This document shows positions 35,701 to 49,490 of a stretch of 64,000 bases of DNA, one piece after another. How positions within the stretch are numbered: position 1 is the stretch's first letter; the number at the start of each line of letters is the position of its first letter. The stretch lies in contig VXAA01001406.1 of NCBI GenBank assembly GCA_013399115.1, positions 256,525 to 320,524 on the forward strand. Reading direction: 5' to 3'. A program made the position numbers and the translations under genes. The notes below the pieces were generated by a model. That model was not told the origin of the DNA and ran no database searches. It was given only the letters and a program-made list of their open reading frames with translations. The stretch comes from Anseranas semipalmata (taxonomy: Eukaryota > Chordata > Aves > Anseriformes > Anseranatidae).

Positions 35701-38609
35701 AATTATCTAGAGTTTACTATTTTATTTGATGTTTAGAAGGAACACACAGAAGCTACTGAGGTGTGAGTCATTTGAAATGTTTAAAACAATCATAGGTTTA
35801 ATTCATTCCTGTAAGGAGCACATGTATTCAGAGGAGCTACATCCACATCATGAAAGCCAACATTGAACAGTGAGGCGATATTAAATGTTGAACGCTTCAG
35901 ACACAGTTTGACAAGGCCAGATTCCTTGGTATGACAGTTGCTTTTAAGCACAACCCCATGAAAAAGAGGGCATACTGGTGCCCACGTGGATCATTCCTAA
36001 CCAAGAAGATTCATGTGGGGCGGTTATAAAGGCTCCTAGCTCCTTTCCATCTACAGCTCAGGTACTGGTTAGAGCTGCAGTGAGAACAGAGCACCTGATG
36101 AATGGTTGATGAGCATTGGCTGTTGCCTTTGGGAGCAGAAGTAGCCCGTAAGTTAAAGCAATGTGCTAGAATTTACACTAACAGTATGAAGCCTGCATAA
36201 AGCTAGGATGTGGAAAGAGTAAGAGCTGTCTGCAATTTCGGCACCCGTCCCCCTCCCAACGTGCACTGCAGCCACTCGTGGTTATAGACCAGGATTTAGC
36301 CCTGTTGTCAATATTTATATCAGTTGCCTTAGGGCTGAAAAAATACAGGCATGATCAAAACAGGGACTTAAAAGAGGTACCTCCTCACTCAGTGAATCTG
36401 CTTCTCGGTTATGCTGTCAGCATGCCATAATTTCCTGACCAAAGTATGATTACCAGAGACACATTAGATCGCAGTGTTTGTATTTGCACTCTCCCAAAGT
36501 TCCAGGTTGTTCAGCTTAGGAGCTCCAGCTCAGGGTCACCTCTCAACTAGACAGGCTTAGCCTAGCAAAGCCAATGTAGTTTATGAATGTGGAATGGCAA
36601 GAATTTGCTTCATGCAAAATCAAGTAAAAAGTTCATGAATTATAAGTGGTAACTTTATTAGTAGTGATAATGGATATGCAAATAGAAACCCTGGGTTGAT
36701 TCTCAGATTCCAGGATTTAGGTTTAAAGAACTGGAAATAAGGAAGGACATATTTGTCAGCTGAGCGGACTGAATCTCATGTCTGTGTCTCACCACAGCAT
36801 GAGTACTGTCACTTTTTAGGCTGGAACTTCTGACATCATGAACAGGCCTCCTTAACCATGTAGTTAAAATGTACAGTGAATTGTTTGCTTCCCTGCACTA
36901 GCTTTAGAGTTAGAGATATAATCTGGAAAGAATTCTATTCCCTACTATTAGTAAGAGCTGGACCAATTTCTTAAGAGGGGTTATAAATGACAGGTGAGTC
37001 TGAGGGCACCTGTGCTTACATTTGCCTTGAAAACCATCAAGTGTTGAACACGCTGACGTTTGGTGGATTATAGATAATAATTTGGTGCCCTCAGCTGGTT
37101 TTGTCTGGAACAGCTGACATATGAAATTGTATCTAATTCAGCTGAGACGCAGCAAAATGTGATTGTCTGAGTGGCCCAGCAGTGCTAAGGAAGCTGCACA
37201 GAAGCCAGGGAGAGGAGAATGTGGACATCTGTGAACCCTCCCTAAGGTTTCTATGGTACCAGATATTTAACTAAACCTTTTAATCCTATGAAGTATCCCA
37301 GTTTGGTTTAGAATGAGATTCAGGGTCTTCTTTACCATCATTACCACAGAAACAAGGGAAAGGCAGGTAATACTACTAACTGGTGTAGCTGGAAAAAGCA
37401 GACTTTTCGGCATGTAAGTTCTTGAAAACTCTAGTCATTTCCTTGACAAAGCCAAATGTTCCACAAGAAATATGTCACAGTATTAGTCATCAGAACATTG
37501 TCCTTGTAGACAGAGTTCAGGCACCTTCTGTTCCCTTTTTGATCTGAACTTCACTGTTTGTTTAAACCCGTTTATAGAATCTAGCTTTTTTTTCTGTCGA
37601 TCTGAAGCATATGCCTTGGTGGAAATCCTCTGATTCACACAGTGCAATCTTGCATCCTGTTCAGTGTTTCTGTCAGCTTTAATGACCTGAGAGAAAGAGT
37701 TCAAACCATTTAGGCACCCAGCTCTGTATCTGGAGAAATTGTGAGCATGAAGAAAGTGACAATTCAAAGATTTTTGCCCAGTTCTCACAATACTAGAATG
37801 AGAGGATTTGTCCATGATAATACCAAGTAAGGGCTTGTAATTTTGAGGAATAGATTAAAATGTAATTGAAGATGCCATTAATTGACAGCCCATATTGAGT
37901 AAGAGCTCTTTAGCACTTATTATAAATGATAAATGACACAGCTTATGATGGCTGACTTCATCTTTTGTTTGGAGGCCTGGAAGTGCAGGACTGCCTTCAA
38001 GGGCAATAGATGATTTCTGGTAGAAAAGAAGGGCAGAATTGGCACAGGTTTGGGCTGAAGAACCTTGGCCGGGCAACTTACTTCTTGTAAGGTTTATGTC
38101 ACCATGCATAATTCCCATGCAATAATTAATGAGGGAGCTACAAGCCACGAAGCTGAAATTATTATAAGGAAACATGAAGGTTCATCAGCAATTTTGCATC
38201 TTTTGGGTGTTCATGAATAGGTCAAAATCAAGTGATATGTGAAGGGGCTTGAGAAACTATTGCCTTTCTCTTGTCCAGTTAGTCCTCTAATGTTGTGGAC
38301 AGCAGATCAATTCATCACATGCTTGGCCAAAACACTGTAATTGCTTCTAGCAAAAATAATGCTTAAGCAAAAATCATGGGATCTGGTTCCTCTTACCTGT
38401 ACGAACTGCTCCAGGGCTTGCCTATCCAAGCATGTGTAGTTCTGCAGGAACTTGAGCTTCTCCAGCTGGAACTGGTCCCGAGAGTGGGTCTCTGCCTGCT
38501 TCTCCAGCAGCTGGAACACCATAGCACCGAGGAGGAGGTAAAAGAGATACCCCAGTACCAGCAGCGGAGTCCAGCTGATCTGCCAGTTGGGTACGGTGAG
38601 GAAGGGCAT
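29301..38609 (-). CDS. KCNK16: KCNK16 (TALK-1) two-pore-domain K+ channel, complete coding exons
   Basis: This is a K2P background K+ channel of the plasma membrane, open at alkaline external pH. In mammals TALK-1 is known mainly from pancreatic islet cells. Seen: five coding exons (38397-38609, 34284-34398, 33579-33745, 30903-31068, 29301-29524) splice in phase to 294 residues. Human TALK-1 is about 309. Order: membrane segment 1 at about 15-35, cap helices with NYTC and NSTN sequons, GYGN at 110-113, membrane segment 2, membrane segment 3, GFGD at 214-217, segment 4 with GLAWLALVF, and a short acidic tail ending HIPT. Arg233 in PLYRSL falls at the place of the pH-sensing basic residue known in TASK-2 and TALK channels. 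The near identity of YLLLGA, RDQFQLEKL and KGVNPEGNSTNPSNWDF to human TALK-1 fixes the paralogue. Introns are 3998, 538, 2510 and 1378 bases. Confidence 0.97.
29662..29710. repeat. (ATT)n microsatellite, about 16 units
   Basis: Perfect TTA/ATT trinucleotide run in KCNK16 intron 4, about 140 bases from exon 5. Its length makes it likely to be polymorphic. Confidence 0.97.
30903..31068 (-). CDS. KCNK16: KCNK16 exon 4: membrane segment 3 and pore loop 2
   Basis: The exon is 166 nt, bordered by TTTCAG|GT and GTAG|GTAATA. It encodes a membrane helix with GTLLFLVFPPLVFS, then VEGWSYGEGFYF, then [12 protein letters not shown]. Confidence 0.97.
31069..33578 (-). other. KCNK16: KCNK16 intron 3 (2.5 kb)
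   Basis: Non-coding. It contains an A/CAAA-rich stretch near 32560-32595 and a poly-A run at 33082. Nothing else was recognised. Confidence 0.9.
33082..33097. repeat. Poly-A run
   Basis: Sixteen A in KCNK16 intron 3, followed by GGAAGGAAG. Confidence 0.9.
33579..33745 (-). CDS. KCNK16: KCNK16 exon 3: filter 1 and membrane segment 2
   Basis: The exon is 167 nt, bordered by TTCCAG|GT and CCAAG|GTACAG. It completes GYGN and continues RSPSTVAGQVFCVFYALFG, a membrane helix and a basic linker ending KPGRAK. Confidence 0.97.
34284..34398 (-). CDS. KCNK16: KCNK16 exon 2: cap and pore helix 1
   Basis: The exon is 115 nt, bordered by CCTCAG|GT and ATAG|GTGAGG. It encodes VLMEAWEKGVNPEG, the NSTN sequon, and SFFFAGTVVTTIG with the last glycine split across the junction. 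Confidence 0.97.
34399..38396 (-). other. KCNK16: KCNK16 intron 1 (4.0 kb)
   Basis: Non-coding between exon 1 and exon 2. Apart from a poly-A run, no repeat or exon of another gene was recognised. Confidence 0.9.
34467..34490. repeat. Poly-A run
   Basis: Sixteen A, C, then seven A in KCNK16 intron 1, close to exon 2. Confidence 0.9.
38397..38609 (-). CDS. KCNK16: KCNK16 exon 1 (coding part): start, membrane segment 1, cap helix
   Basis: This is 71 codons from ATG at 38609 to CAG|GTAAGA. It encodes MPFLTVPNWQ, a hydrophobic helix with YLFYLLLGAMVF, and the cap with SRDQFQLEKL and QNYTCLD. The cysteine is the one that links subunits in K2P caps, from family knowledge. The start is preferred because membrane segment 1 begins about 14 residues in, as in human TALK-1. 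The bases before ATG are AGCAGC. Confidence 0.95.
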
Positions 38610-41600
38610 GCTGCTGCTGCGAGTCCCTGCTCAGTACTCACTAGGTTACTGTCCCGAGATGTGCACTACCCCAGGCACCCAGAAATCACACACTGGTGTT
38701 CCCAGCTACTGTGCTGGAGATCTTTTTAACAGAAAATATGGGTATCATGCCTATACAAAATGAGACTAACAGGCAAATTTTATCCCTCCACATTATTTTC
38801 TCTATCCAGAATAAAAGGAGGACATTTATGGCTTAATAAGAAAGTGAATCATAGTGTTTTCCTCTTATGAAAACAACTTTTATCCAAAGATCTCAATGAA
38901 ATGAATGAAGCCTGACACAAGCCTTCTGAGATAGGTATTGTCCCGCAGGCTGGGAAGCTGAAATAAAACTGGCTTAATGACTTACCCAGGGTCATATGAA
39001 TGCAGAGCCACGAATAGACTCTGCAAGTCTTCACAAGTAAAGCCTTACTCTAAACACTAGACTTCTGTACAAGAAAACACTATAAACTCTCTAGTTACAA
39101 CAGACTCCCCAGAACTGAGAAGACTATGGAGCTGAATAAATGGAAAAGTCAATAGCTGCCGTCTGTACCATACAAACATTGCTGGTACCAGTGAAAGCAG
39201 CGTGATGAAGCTCATAAACATCCTGAATTCAGCCTGGTCACAAGACAGAGCTTCTCTTTCTTTTTTAACCGTAAAAAGATCAGTCCCCTCACTGCCTTGC
39301 CTGCTGGTCCTGAACTCCTTGTCAGATGATTCCACACTTGAACACCCCTTAGTCCATAGAGTTAGAGAAGGAACCGCTCATGCCTGCTGCTTTCAGGCTC
39401 TGTATTGTCCTTTTAATCCAAATGCATAAGGGGGAAGGAGGGCTTCAGGTTAATCATTAGCTAAAAAAGTAGCAGAGACTCACTCCTGGGAGCCTTACTG
39501 ATTATCATGCACTGAAAATGAGCAGGACTTGGATATTTTTCTGTAGGAAGACCCTTATGGCTACAGTCATCCATTCCAGACTCCTTCTGATAGAAGACAC
39601 ACACACAAAATGAGAATGCCATGTGGCTAGGACTGCAATTTTTGTAAGCTCTTTCCCATTAAAATGTTCTGGATACAGAATTAGTATTCAGTATGGTTTT
39701 TCACCTACCTTCAAACAAGAAGTAGTGCTCAGGGAAAAAGAATGAAAAAAAAAATGTTTTCCTTGGTATCCATATCTGGGAAATCCCCTGCACCTTCACT
39801 TGACCTGTGCTCCTAGCCTACAGCCAGCCCCCACCCAGAAGAGGATGACTGATTGGCAACAGAAGGCCTCTTGTCACTCTGGAAAGTGAAGAGTATTGTG
39901 GAGAACTCCCAGAAGAACATCTTGGACTTTGTTTGGGACCACTCTGTTGCTGTGACTACAAATCAGTAGAGATGTGCAAAATGAAAGGATTCAGAGCGTC
40001 AGCGCTCTGGAATGTTTTTTTTTAGCTGAAATGAAACGTGGTAGCTAGAAGTGACAGTGGCATTGATATTACCAAGCACCACAATAACATTCTGAACCAA
40101 ACTGCTCTGAAGCAACTGAGATGTCCAATTTACTTATCACTGATGGAAGACCTTCTCATAGCCTGTGCTGAGGGTGACTGACAATTACATCTGGAGTATG
40201 TAGCAAGAACTAGATACTGTCTTCCATAATTAAAAGGTACAGCTCGTTGTTCCATGCCTTGTGAAATGTTACGGGTAGATGAGTCTGGGATATTGCACAA
40301 CTGCCTGTAACAGCGGCAGGGCTGTCTCTGGTGAGAGATCCAGATGTTTGTTGTGTTACAGTTTGTAAGACCTACTTCTACCAGTCCAAGAGAATGCTAG
40401 CCTACTGGTTTTCTGGAATGGATGCAAACGTATGCACATAGCTGGGCTGAGACAGATTCCCACGGTTGAAGTAGACTTCACAATTAAAGGTACTAAACTA
40501 TTCAGTTATTAATGAACAAATACAGCACTGAACCTTTTTTATGTCCCCTTCTGCTCTGTTCAGTTCAGTTCAATAAAGCATTCTAGCTGCCACACTTAGA
40601 AGTCTAAATTATTGTGCCCTAAGGAAAAAATGTCTGCTTAGACTTAACTTTAGGATCTTAATTTTCTGAAGGCTTTGCAAACTGAGTCACTAAAGTTGTC
40701 AAGTTGTGCTTACTTCTAATAATAGAAGTTTAGATATTCCTACTTGAAAGTATTTCAACATTAGCAGTGTATCCGATTTGGTTGGCCAAGTGAAATAATT
40801 TCTAATTACCTTTCAGAGGAGGTGTTCTCATCTTCACCATGACTATTAGTTGAAAAGCACTTAAAAAAAAAAAGTAAAAAAAAAAAATCAATTAATGGGG
40901 AATAAACAGCTGGAGAGAACTTTGAGAGACACATGGAATATATGATAAGATGTGTCCTGGAGATGATGTGGAAAGCTGTGTTTCTGCAGACAGAGGCAAA
41001 AAAAAATAAAAAAAAATAAAATCAATTATATGTGCACAAGAAACTGAAGAGCAAATATGCAGTTAGGGATGAACCACTTCATAGCTGAATGACCTTACAG
41101 ATACGTGCAGGGGCAAAATCATGAAGCACATGTTTAAGAAAGTATTTCCACAATCTTGTGCAATTCCATGCAGGTAAACAGAATAGTGTGTTCTGAAAAT
41201 GTGAAAGGTAACAGTCTATAAGTTGCTGATGCTGCCATATTTACTCCTACGGAAAAGCTAAAGAAATGTATCTATAGATTTCCGGTTATAGAAGTCATGA
41301 ATATTCTGTTTGCAAGGGTTTTTTTTTTGCCCTAACGTTAGGTTACCACATTGGAATAAAACAAGATTCTGTGCAGTAGCCCAGAAGTTATGTCTTGTCA
41401 CAGGTAAAAAGAAACTCAGATATATAAATTTGGAATTAAAGAGAAGACTCATGATTTCTGAGTCAGTTCTGAATCTGGAAGAGTGAGGTCAGCATGCCTT
41501 AGCACATTGGAAATTAAATTTGGCTTCCAGGTAAAAAGACATAATATATAATATGCCAAAGTAACAGTATTAGCAGATCCCTTTTGATGATGGGATGGCA

Positions 41601-43544
41601 AAGCACAGTGTCTAATCTAACTTCTCTTACTGGTCTTTTAATGTTCTTCTGATTAAAAATAAATAAAACCTGAGTTCGCAAACTTTTTTTTTAACCTCCT
41701 TGATTATTCCTTCAGTTTTCATGTCTTCCTCCCTCAATGCTGTTGTAATACATGACCGACCCAGCAGGATCCAGCTTTCCCTAGAGAAAATCTGAGCCCT
41801 CTGGAAAGGACAGGTACCAAAATGACACCCTGGCCTACAATCAAGGTTGTGAATCACCTTATGTGTATTACATGGAGCAAATCAAAGGATTCAGGGTTCT
41901 TCAATTACTTCACCTATTGTTGTTACAGTCCCTAACAATTCTTAAACACGTATACATAATAAATGAAAATACCCTAAAATAACTGACATGGTTTCCTCAC
42001 TCTATATTTCAAAAGCCAGAAAAAAATACTATTGTGATTGCTAGGAGAATAATTTACATAGACACAAATAAGCTGTTTCTAAAATAAGTAATTCAGTGGT
42101 TGAAAGATACCTTGGCTGATCCTGTTGTCCTTGAAATCTTGATGAATGATGAATTTTAGGACTAGTTTTTCTGGAAGAAACTTCTCTGAACTGAACTAGA
42201 TGGCAAACTGGATGCAAAGATCCAGGGACCCATTCATCCTCAGGGTATGCACTACAGCCTGGACAACTTGTACATGGAAATACTGAATTGTTTTGAATTT
42301 GCCTTGCTCCTTGAATGACTTTTAAACCCTACCCTTAGGACAAGTGTTAAGAAAATTATTTAGAACAATGTTAAATATAAATAGCAGTAACTTAGTGCAT
42401 TTTCTTCAGGCATGTCACTGCCATCTGGCAAGTTTCTACTTCCAGTTTTGTTCTCACTCCAAATTTAAGTCAGTAATTTTGACTTACTGATTTACACTCA
42501 CGTATGTGAAAACATAGAACATTTTCAGATAAAGCTTGCCTCATTAGTGAGGTTTCACAGCAAACATTACAGGAAGTGAAACAGAAAAAAAAATCAGAAG
42601 ATCATTTAACATTGATTTAAACAACAATAAAAGTGATTAATATGGAATAATCTAAGAATAGAAGTACAATTATTGTGGTTATTAACAATGAACTTTGAAA
42701 AAACAAACAAATTATACGTAGAGCTACCAAAAATGCTATATCTAACAAGGCATTCCCAGATTTTCATCTTGTTGACATCATTTCACCAGATGGATATTTG
42801 GTACAGGTAGCACTTACAAGATCTTAACATTTAATTCTGCTGAAGTGCTCTCAATTTATACCACTAACATAAAATACTTGCATCTCATAATTTATTAAAC
42901 CAGGTAGTTTAGTGAGCTCAAGCTCACTAGTGAGCTCAAGGGTTTCACTAACATGGTACCAGACTGGGCATAGATCCCTGGCAGATTCAGCATGAATAAG
43001 AACAGGCCCTTTAGCCCTCATTATAAATCTGGATCATAACCTGGCCCTCCTTGAAATTATGTTGTTGTATGAGATGTCAGTGGATGTCTATCTTCTCCTA
43101 CAATAAACCATACGGAAAGATTGAAAATGCCTTGAAATGAGAAAGGAGATGAACAACAATGTCTGGCATAAATTATTCCTGGAAGTATCTGTATGACATC
43201 CAGCACTGTACAGCTACTTCCCCAAGGAAATTCCACAAACAAGATTATTTGGATTTACTCTGGCTGGAGATAATAAATAAATTGTATTTAACATATAAAC
43301 ATTTAAACAACCAGCAGCTCGATATTATGGTGAATAGACAGGAGTCAGACATGTATTAGAATCTCTATATTTTGCGATACTGTTTTAAAGGTGGCTTAGG
43401 CAAGAGTCAAGACCATTGTAATTGTGGGCCACCGATTGTTTCTTCAGTATGGTAAATGCTAGGGTTACTTCCAATTAATCTAGAAATTATACAAAGATAG
43501 ATTGTTAAAACAAGTAACTTTGTTCATCTGTGGACAAACAGACT

Positions 43545-43935
43545 TTCTTGAAGCAAGAAATGCTTTTATGAAGAGAAAAGGGCTTAGAGGGGAACCCAGT
43601 AGCCTTCCAACCTATAAGGCCATCAGGAAAATGGAGCCAGGCTTCTTACAGTGTGGCATAATGGGAGGAAGAGAGACAACAGCCATTACTTGAAATAAGA
43701 CAAGTTCAGGGTGGACATAAGGAAAAGCTTTTTTTTTTTTTCTTGTGGCGAGGTCAAGCATTGGAACAGATTGCTTAGGAAGGTTGTGCAGTGTCCATCC
43801 TTGGAGGTTTTCAAGTCCAGTATGAATAAAACCCTCAAGAGACTGGTTTGCTCTCATAGCTGATGATGCTTTGAGCAAGAGGTGAGATTAAAGACCTTGT
43901 GAGGTCCTTTCCAACCTGAATTTTCTAATGGACCT
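43545..43935 (+). mobile_element. CR1 LINE 3' fragment, about 390 bases
   Basis: Diverged but collinear with the CR1 3' region: GGAGCCAGGCTTCTTACAGT, then TTCAGGGTGGACATAAGGAA, then GGAACAGATTGCTTAGGAAG, TGTCCATCCTTGGAGG, and the closing GAGGTCCTTTCCAACC. A T run of about 12 at 43731 is inserted in it. Old copy, plus orientation. Confidence 0.88.
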
Positions 43936-46900
43936 AAAAGACAACCTTTGAAGAGTAGAGGTGGTTTTTAAAAGAAGTGTATGCTTTATTTCTTAAGACG
44001 ATTATGCCTGAATGAGCAAACTTTTCTGTCCACGCGATACTGTGGAAATATCCAAAAGAAGCATGAAAGGTCTATTTTCTGCATTTATATTTATTTATAT
44101 TGTTTTCTGTTATTGGATGCATTCTTGGTCAAGCTCTTATTATGTGTTTATGTGTATAATCTTAATCTCAGATTATTAAGATGCAAATCAGGCATGACTT
44201 TGCTGATAGTGATTCAATTTCACATTGATGTTACAACATCGTGAAAAAAAAAAAAAACAGGAGAGCAAACAGCCTTTTCTCTCTTAGAGCCAGAGGTGTG
44301 GTAAACGGAGAACAAAGGACTGGATATGTAATCATCAAGAAAAAGCAGTGCACCATAGATCATACCAGGATAGTACTGAGATCGTTCTCTTAACCAGTTA
44401 TTGAAAGCTATTGGAAATGCTTCAAAGTCAAAAGAAATGAGCTGTTGTACCAGTAATACTTTTGGCCACCTCCAAATAAATTCACCGTAATGGAGATTTT
44501 ACTGAAAAGAGGAGAAGACAGCTACTTCATCCAGCAATGGTTTGGAACCTCTGGTTCTTCTCTAGCTTTCTGGGTTAGATGGAAGCACGATGGTGGTCCT
44601 TAATGAAAATCCATAAAAATGAATTCAGTGTATATATAATAGAGTGACCTCTGTAAGAAGAAAAATAAAGACAGACAAAGATCTTGGCAGAAGAAGGACA
44701 GTTCAATAAAACCTCCAGCAAAGCAGACATACAGAAGGGGGAAGACCTGTGGATTTTCCCACCTCTGAACAAATCCTCAAACTCTTCTTTTCTCAAAGCA
44801 ACAGTAGCTCTGACTTTCATCTCACCTTGTACATCCTACAATCTGCATAAGGCTTACCAATTTATGTGGTAGATGTGCTTATTTTTACAGAAAATTGAAA
44901 TGCAGAAAGAGGTATAAGTTTAATATTTCTTTATTGATTTCATCTTAGTTGTTAATTTGATGGACATCTTCTGTAGGTTTGAACACATCAATTCACCATG
45001 TACTTCTTAATAATTACGAATTTGCCACAGAATTCAATGTCAGCAACTTGAGGACATATACATCCTTGAGAATGATATGTGACTTCTGCCAGTATATTGG
45101 TGTATTTTTATATGAACAACTCAAACCCTTCCAAATGTGTGACTACAAGCTTATTGCTAGCATGAAAAATGGCAGTTTCAATCTGAAAGTATGTATATCC
45201 CAAGAAATTGACTGTTTTGCATCCCGTTTTAGTTTGAAGAGTAAAATAAATTATTGCATAACCAGATAATGTGAAAAATTAATATTGAGTCAATAGTGAA
45301 GTTACATTGTAATATATAACTGCACTTAAATTTTCACATCTCATCTCTTTTGTGTTTTACACTTATTTGTTCTGTTTTGCTATAAGCCCATCAAGTGTCA
45401 CTGCTTATTCTGAAATCTGGATATTTTGGGAAGGTGTATATTTTGCATAACATTTAGTGTATTCAAATGAAAGAAAAACATTTTGGAATTTTGAACTGTA
45501 GAATTTATTTCCCCCCAAAAATAATTTTTATATTAAAGTACAATCTCAGTATTTTTATAATCCGATATGAAAATTATTATTTATTGGGGAAAAAATAAAA
45601 ATCAGAAAAAGGTCTCAAATGAATTTTGTAGGATTTTATAACTACTATTTTTGCAGACATCTCTAGATGCCAACTAGATGTAATTAACAAAGCCTTATGT
45701 AAATCCAGGCAGACAAAACTGGTCAATTTCACCTGAATTTCTTCGCAAGCTTACAGTATACATATACCAAAGGAGAAAAATACCAATCCACCAGTATCAA
45801 TGTGTTCCCCAGACTAAAGATGTAGAAGAGCATTAGATAATTTTTACTTTTAGAAAGCATTAATACATTAGATAATTTTAATATTTAGAAAAATGACAAT
45901 AAATTCCCAATTAAAAAACATATTCAGCAAAATCCCGATCAGTTGTTTTAGTTTTGCTTAATTTTAATGTAAACTGAAGATACTGAGTGCAAATACTCCA
46001 ATATCATTCCCTGGAGAAATGGATTTTGCTGTCAAATACAAATCACTTCTATAACTTTACCAGTTAAATCTGTACATCCAAAGTAGTTATTTGTACCTGT
46101 TTCTAAACAGAAAAGGAAGGTAAATAATAAAGGTCTTTAACAATTTCTAAAAGGAAATAGTGGACTGCAACAAGATCTTCATTTGTTCCCCAAGCCTGAA
46201 AGGAGATAAAGAATACTTTAGATTATATTCCAGGACGTGTCATCAGTTTTAAAAAGAACTTCACAAATGCAAAGAAAGGAAATATAAAATACTTAAAAAC
46301 TTTTAAGACAAAAAAAAAATTATCTACTCTACTGCATTTTCATTTCTCTACCTCAAGACTGAACAAGGCAACAAAATCATATGTTTGCAGAGTACTCTTG
46401 TAAAAAGCTTTTTAATTTAATTGTTACAATGCTTTGACGATCTCAGCAAGCCCCTGTGAATGTACCTGCTTTAATTCATCTCTGGTTAGAAAACAAATGG
46501 CAACGAACTACGAACTCTGAGCTAATCTTCTCTGAGACCTCTCATTATCTCCCTTACATTACCGTCACTAAGGATATTGAGCATTCCCATGCTTTCTGTT
46601 TATGAAACTTATTTTCCACTCCATTGGCTTCTGCACACATTTATCCTTTTTTATTTATTTATTTATTTTTCCAGCTACTGCAAAGTGGGGCCCTCAGTTT
46701 GCTTCTAAGATACTGATATAACAGTTTGAGAGTCAGGATCAATAAAGGAAAGAGCAAAGGAAAGAGCAGTATGTTGACATTGTTTAGACCTAGCAAACCA
46801 GTTTGGCTGAACCTATGCTTTCTCATGGTTTCCTACGTGGCACTCCGTGTGTAATAATCATGCAAGGAGTACATACATTTGCGTGTTAATGTAGAAATGC

Positions 46901-48816
46901 TTATTGAACATCTCAGCTGAAGAGAGTTTGGGAAGGAGACAATAGAACACTGGACTGGGAGTCAGCACACAGCTTCTATATGAAGCTGTCTGACTCAACA
47001 CAGTGGCTCTGGCAAAATCATTTCTCTCTGTTTTATCTTGTAGATGTTTGAGATTTATTCAGGAAAAGTTCAGTGTGAGAGTGATAATACATATTCTTTT
47101 TTTGTCCAAAATATTCACTCTTCTTCTTCTACCCTTCCTTTCTACTTATCTGTACTTTACCTCTGATAGTTTTTCTTTATAAACAAAACCAGTTCCCCAT
47201 TCCCACCTCAATGAAAAAAAAAAACAACCCTCCAGTTCTTATTTGCTTTGGATGCAACTAGTATTGGAAATTTCTTGTAGAGTACAGCCCTACAGAAGTT
47301 ACTGTGCCTCTCTTCTCCTTTTAGTTTAGAAACAGGCCAAGGAAGAGTGAAGTGATGAAGGACAGAAAAAATAGCTGAGAAGAGGCAACTAATCAGTGTT
47401 TGAGACAAGCTCAGAAGCTTGCTTGGGATGAAGTGAGAAGTTTTGTGGTGAAATACACCTCATGTGAAACGTTTTGTCCTTTGAATTTCATGGAAGATCA
47501 GACAAGAAAGTGGTGGGCAGTCTGGAACCTTGGGGACTCTACCCAGTCCTGTCCTTTATTCCATTTCTTGTGCAAGGCCATGCTCACAGGAAAAGAGAAC
47601 ACATACCACTGTCAGAGATATGGTAGTGGAGGCAGTCTCTCAGCCCATTTTCTTCTCCCATTTACAAAAGCTACCACAGCACCTCATAAATATACTCAGG
47701 TTCCATCGTGGTGCTGAACAGCAAAGTACTTCCTTAGCACTCCTGGTCCCTTCATCTTGCTAAATCAGAATTAACAAACTTTTTTGATCAATGGTTCCTG
47801 CTATCAGTGGCTCCATCCGTCAGATCTGTGAGGTTTCCCCTTTCCTTGCAAGCAGTCAAGGAAGAGAAGCCTTCTTCTATCTGCCACGTTGACTCCAAAC
47901 TCTTCTCAGAACTTGCTGCTGAGCTGTCTCCTATCTATGACACATCAGGTCCCTAAGCATTTGTAATATACAGGTCATATTTATGAAACCTCTTTACTCT
48001 TTCCCCCCTGCTTAGTGACTGGTTGAGCCATCCAGCTTTGAACTGCCACGATGACCAAAATAAGCACTGTGGAAATGCTACTCCATTCATTGTCAGCTAC
48101 TTAGGACAGGATGTAGCTGATCTTGTCTAATGGAACTTCAGAAGGATTTTAAAAGTGTTGACCCTCCTTTGTTCTGCAAGAATACTTTTCATGACTTTGG
48201 GCCTGATAGTTGTCAATGTTGATAATGCCTAGTCCCTTCTGAAACTGATGTTTGATGGTAGGTAATAGCCTGTCGCTGAAGAGCAAGCAGGATGGAAAAG
48301 GCATTTCAGAGAGCTGTTCCTGATATGGTATGCTTTAGGAGATAGATGATCACAGGACAAGATGTGCATGAAAGATTACTGTACACAAAATGGATCAGAT
48401 CTGGACACTCTAAAGGCCTGAAATGTTTGTTGTAAGACACTTATCTCTAACCTACTTCTAGTGAGCTGCCTATAAATTCAACTTAATTTCATTTGCAGAA
48501 GAAACTTGACAACAGCTTTTCTAAATAAAGACAAAAGGGAACCCAAAGCCTAAGTGTGTTAAGTGTTTGCTTTGGATGAGTGGTAAGGGGGCTGTTTTTT
48601 CAGCCACTGTGTGTTTACCTGACAGTTTTACCTGATAAGCAGTGTGATAACAAAACCCTACTTTGTGACAGTGCTAACACCATCTGCCAGGTGCTGACAG
48701 CTTGCTGAATAATGCTGTCATCAGCGCTCAAGTGTTGATGGAAAGTTACTGCTTCAGTTACCACTATTGCTTTCATCTTCTGTCTAATTGGTTGCTGCCA
48801 CTAAAAACTATTATTC

Positions 48817-48856
48817 AAAAAAAAAAAAAAAAAAAAAAAAAAAGAAAGAAAAAAAG
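48817..48856. repeat. Poly-A run
   Basis: Twenty-seven or more A followed by GAAA units. No element body was recognised before it. Confidence 0.9.
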
Positions 48857-49140
48857 CAAATCACAGATTGCTTTTCTTTATCATGATGAATTACTTTTGG
48901 GCTACCTTGCAGTGCCACTGTTGTGTATTTATCCTGCCAATTTTACTAATCACATTGTAGAGTGAACTAACTTTATTGCCTGCCTATGATTGCTCTCAGT
49001 AACTGATTTGGTGACAAATACCCATAGAAAGTTTTAGTAGAACTTGGTATAATGAAATATCTGTTAATGGCATACTCTGTTAGACACAGCAGGCCAGTCT
49101 GCTTGATGAGGTAGGGCGTGATGTAATCATTTGCATAATC

Positions 49141-49146
49141 TTTATT
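49141..49146 (-). promoter_or_regulatory. Candidate KIF6 polyadenylation signal
   Basis: AATAAA on the minus strand, 345 bases after the TAG at 49491-49493. This would end a 3' UTR of ordinary length if the last exon reads through to that stop. A second AATAAA lies at 48972-48977. Confidence 0.4.
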
Positions 49147-49490
49147 TGTTGTTAATTATTACAGATAAATTAGTACCAGCTGAAAACCAGGCCAGATAGT
49201 AAACAAAGATTTGGAAGTATTTAAATTATTGAGAAACCACATTTAAGTGCATTTTCAAGTGTAAATAAATACACTGTGCTGGCTGCACAGACAGACATGA
49301 TGGTGGTTAGGAAAAACAGGCAGCCTTCCTAGTTTTAGATTGCAGCATTGAGCTACTAAAATAAATACATGTGAAGAACCTCAAGTGTTTAGAATGACTG
49401 AGAATGTAATGTAATATAACTTAAGCCAGAATCAGTTCTCACTTGTGTCAGTGTAAATGTGGACTAAAGCTATTTTGGCTTTAAAATGTT

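Larger units (their letters stand above)
38610..49140. other. KCNK16-KIF6 intergenic region (about 10.5 kb)
   Basis: The part next to 38610 must hold the KCNK16 5' UTR and promoter, which is AT-rich and not a CpG island, consistent with a tissue-restricted gene. The rest holds a CR1 fragment (43545-43935), A/T homopolymers such as 48817-48856, and a small palindrome at about 42912-42927 (GTGAGCT with its complement). No exon was recognised on either strand. Confidence 0.7.

Noticed and set aside
38376..38729. 117-codon plus-strand frame over KCNK16 exon 1
   Set aside because: It is the antisense shadow of a real coding exon.
42912..42940. Palindrome GTGAGCT-CA-AGCTCAC with a partial repeat
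   Set aside because: Short, in AT-rich intergenic DNA, with no promoter or terminator role evident.
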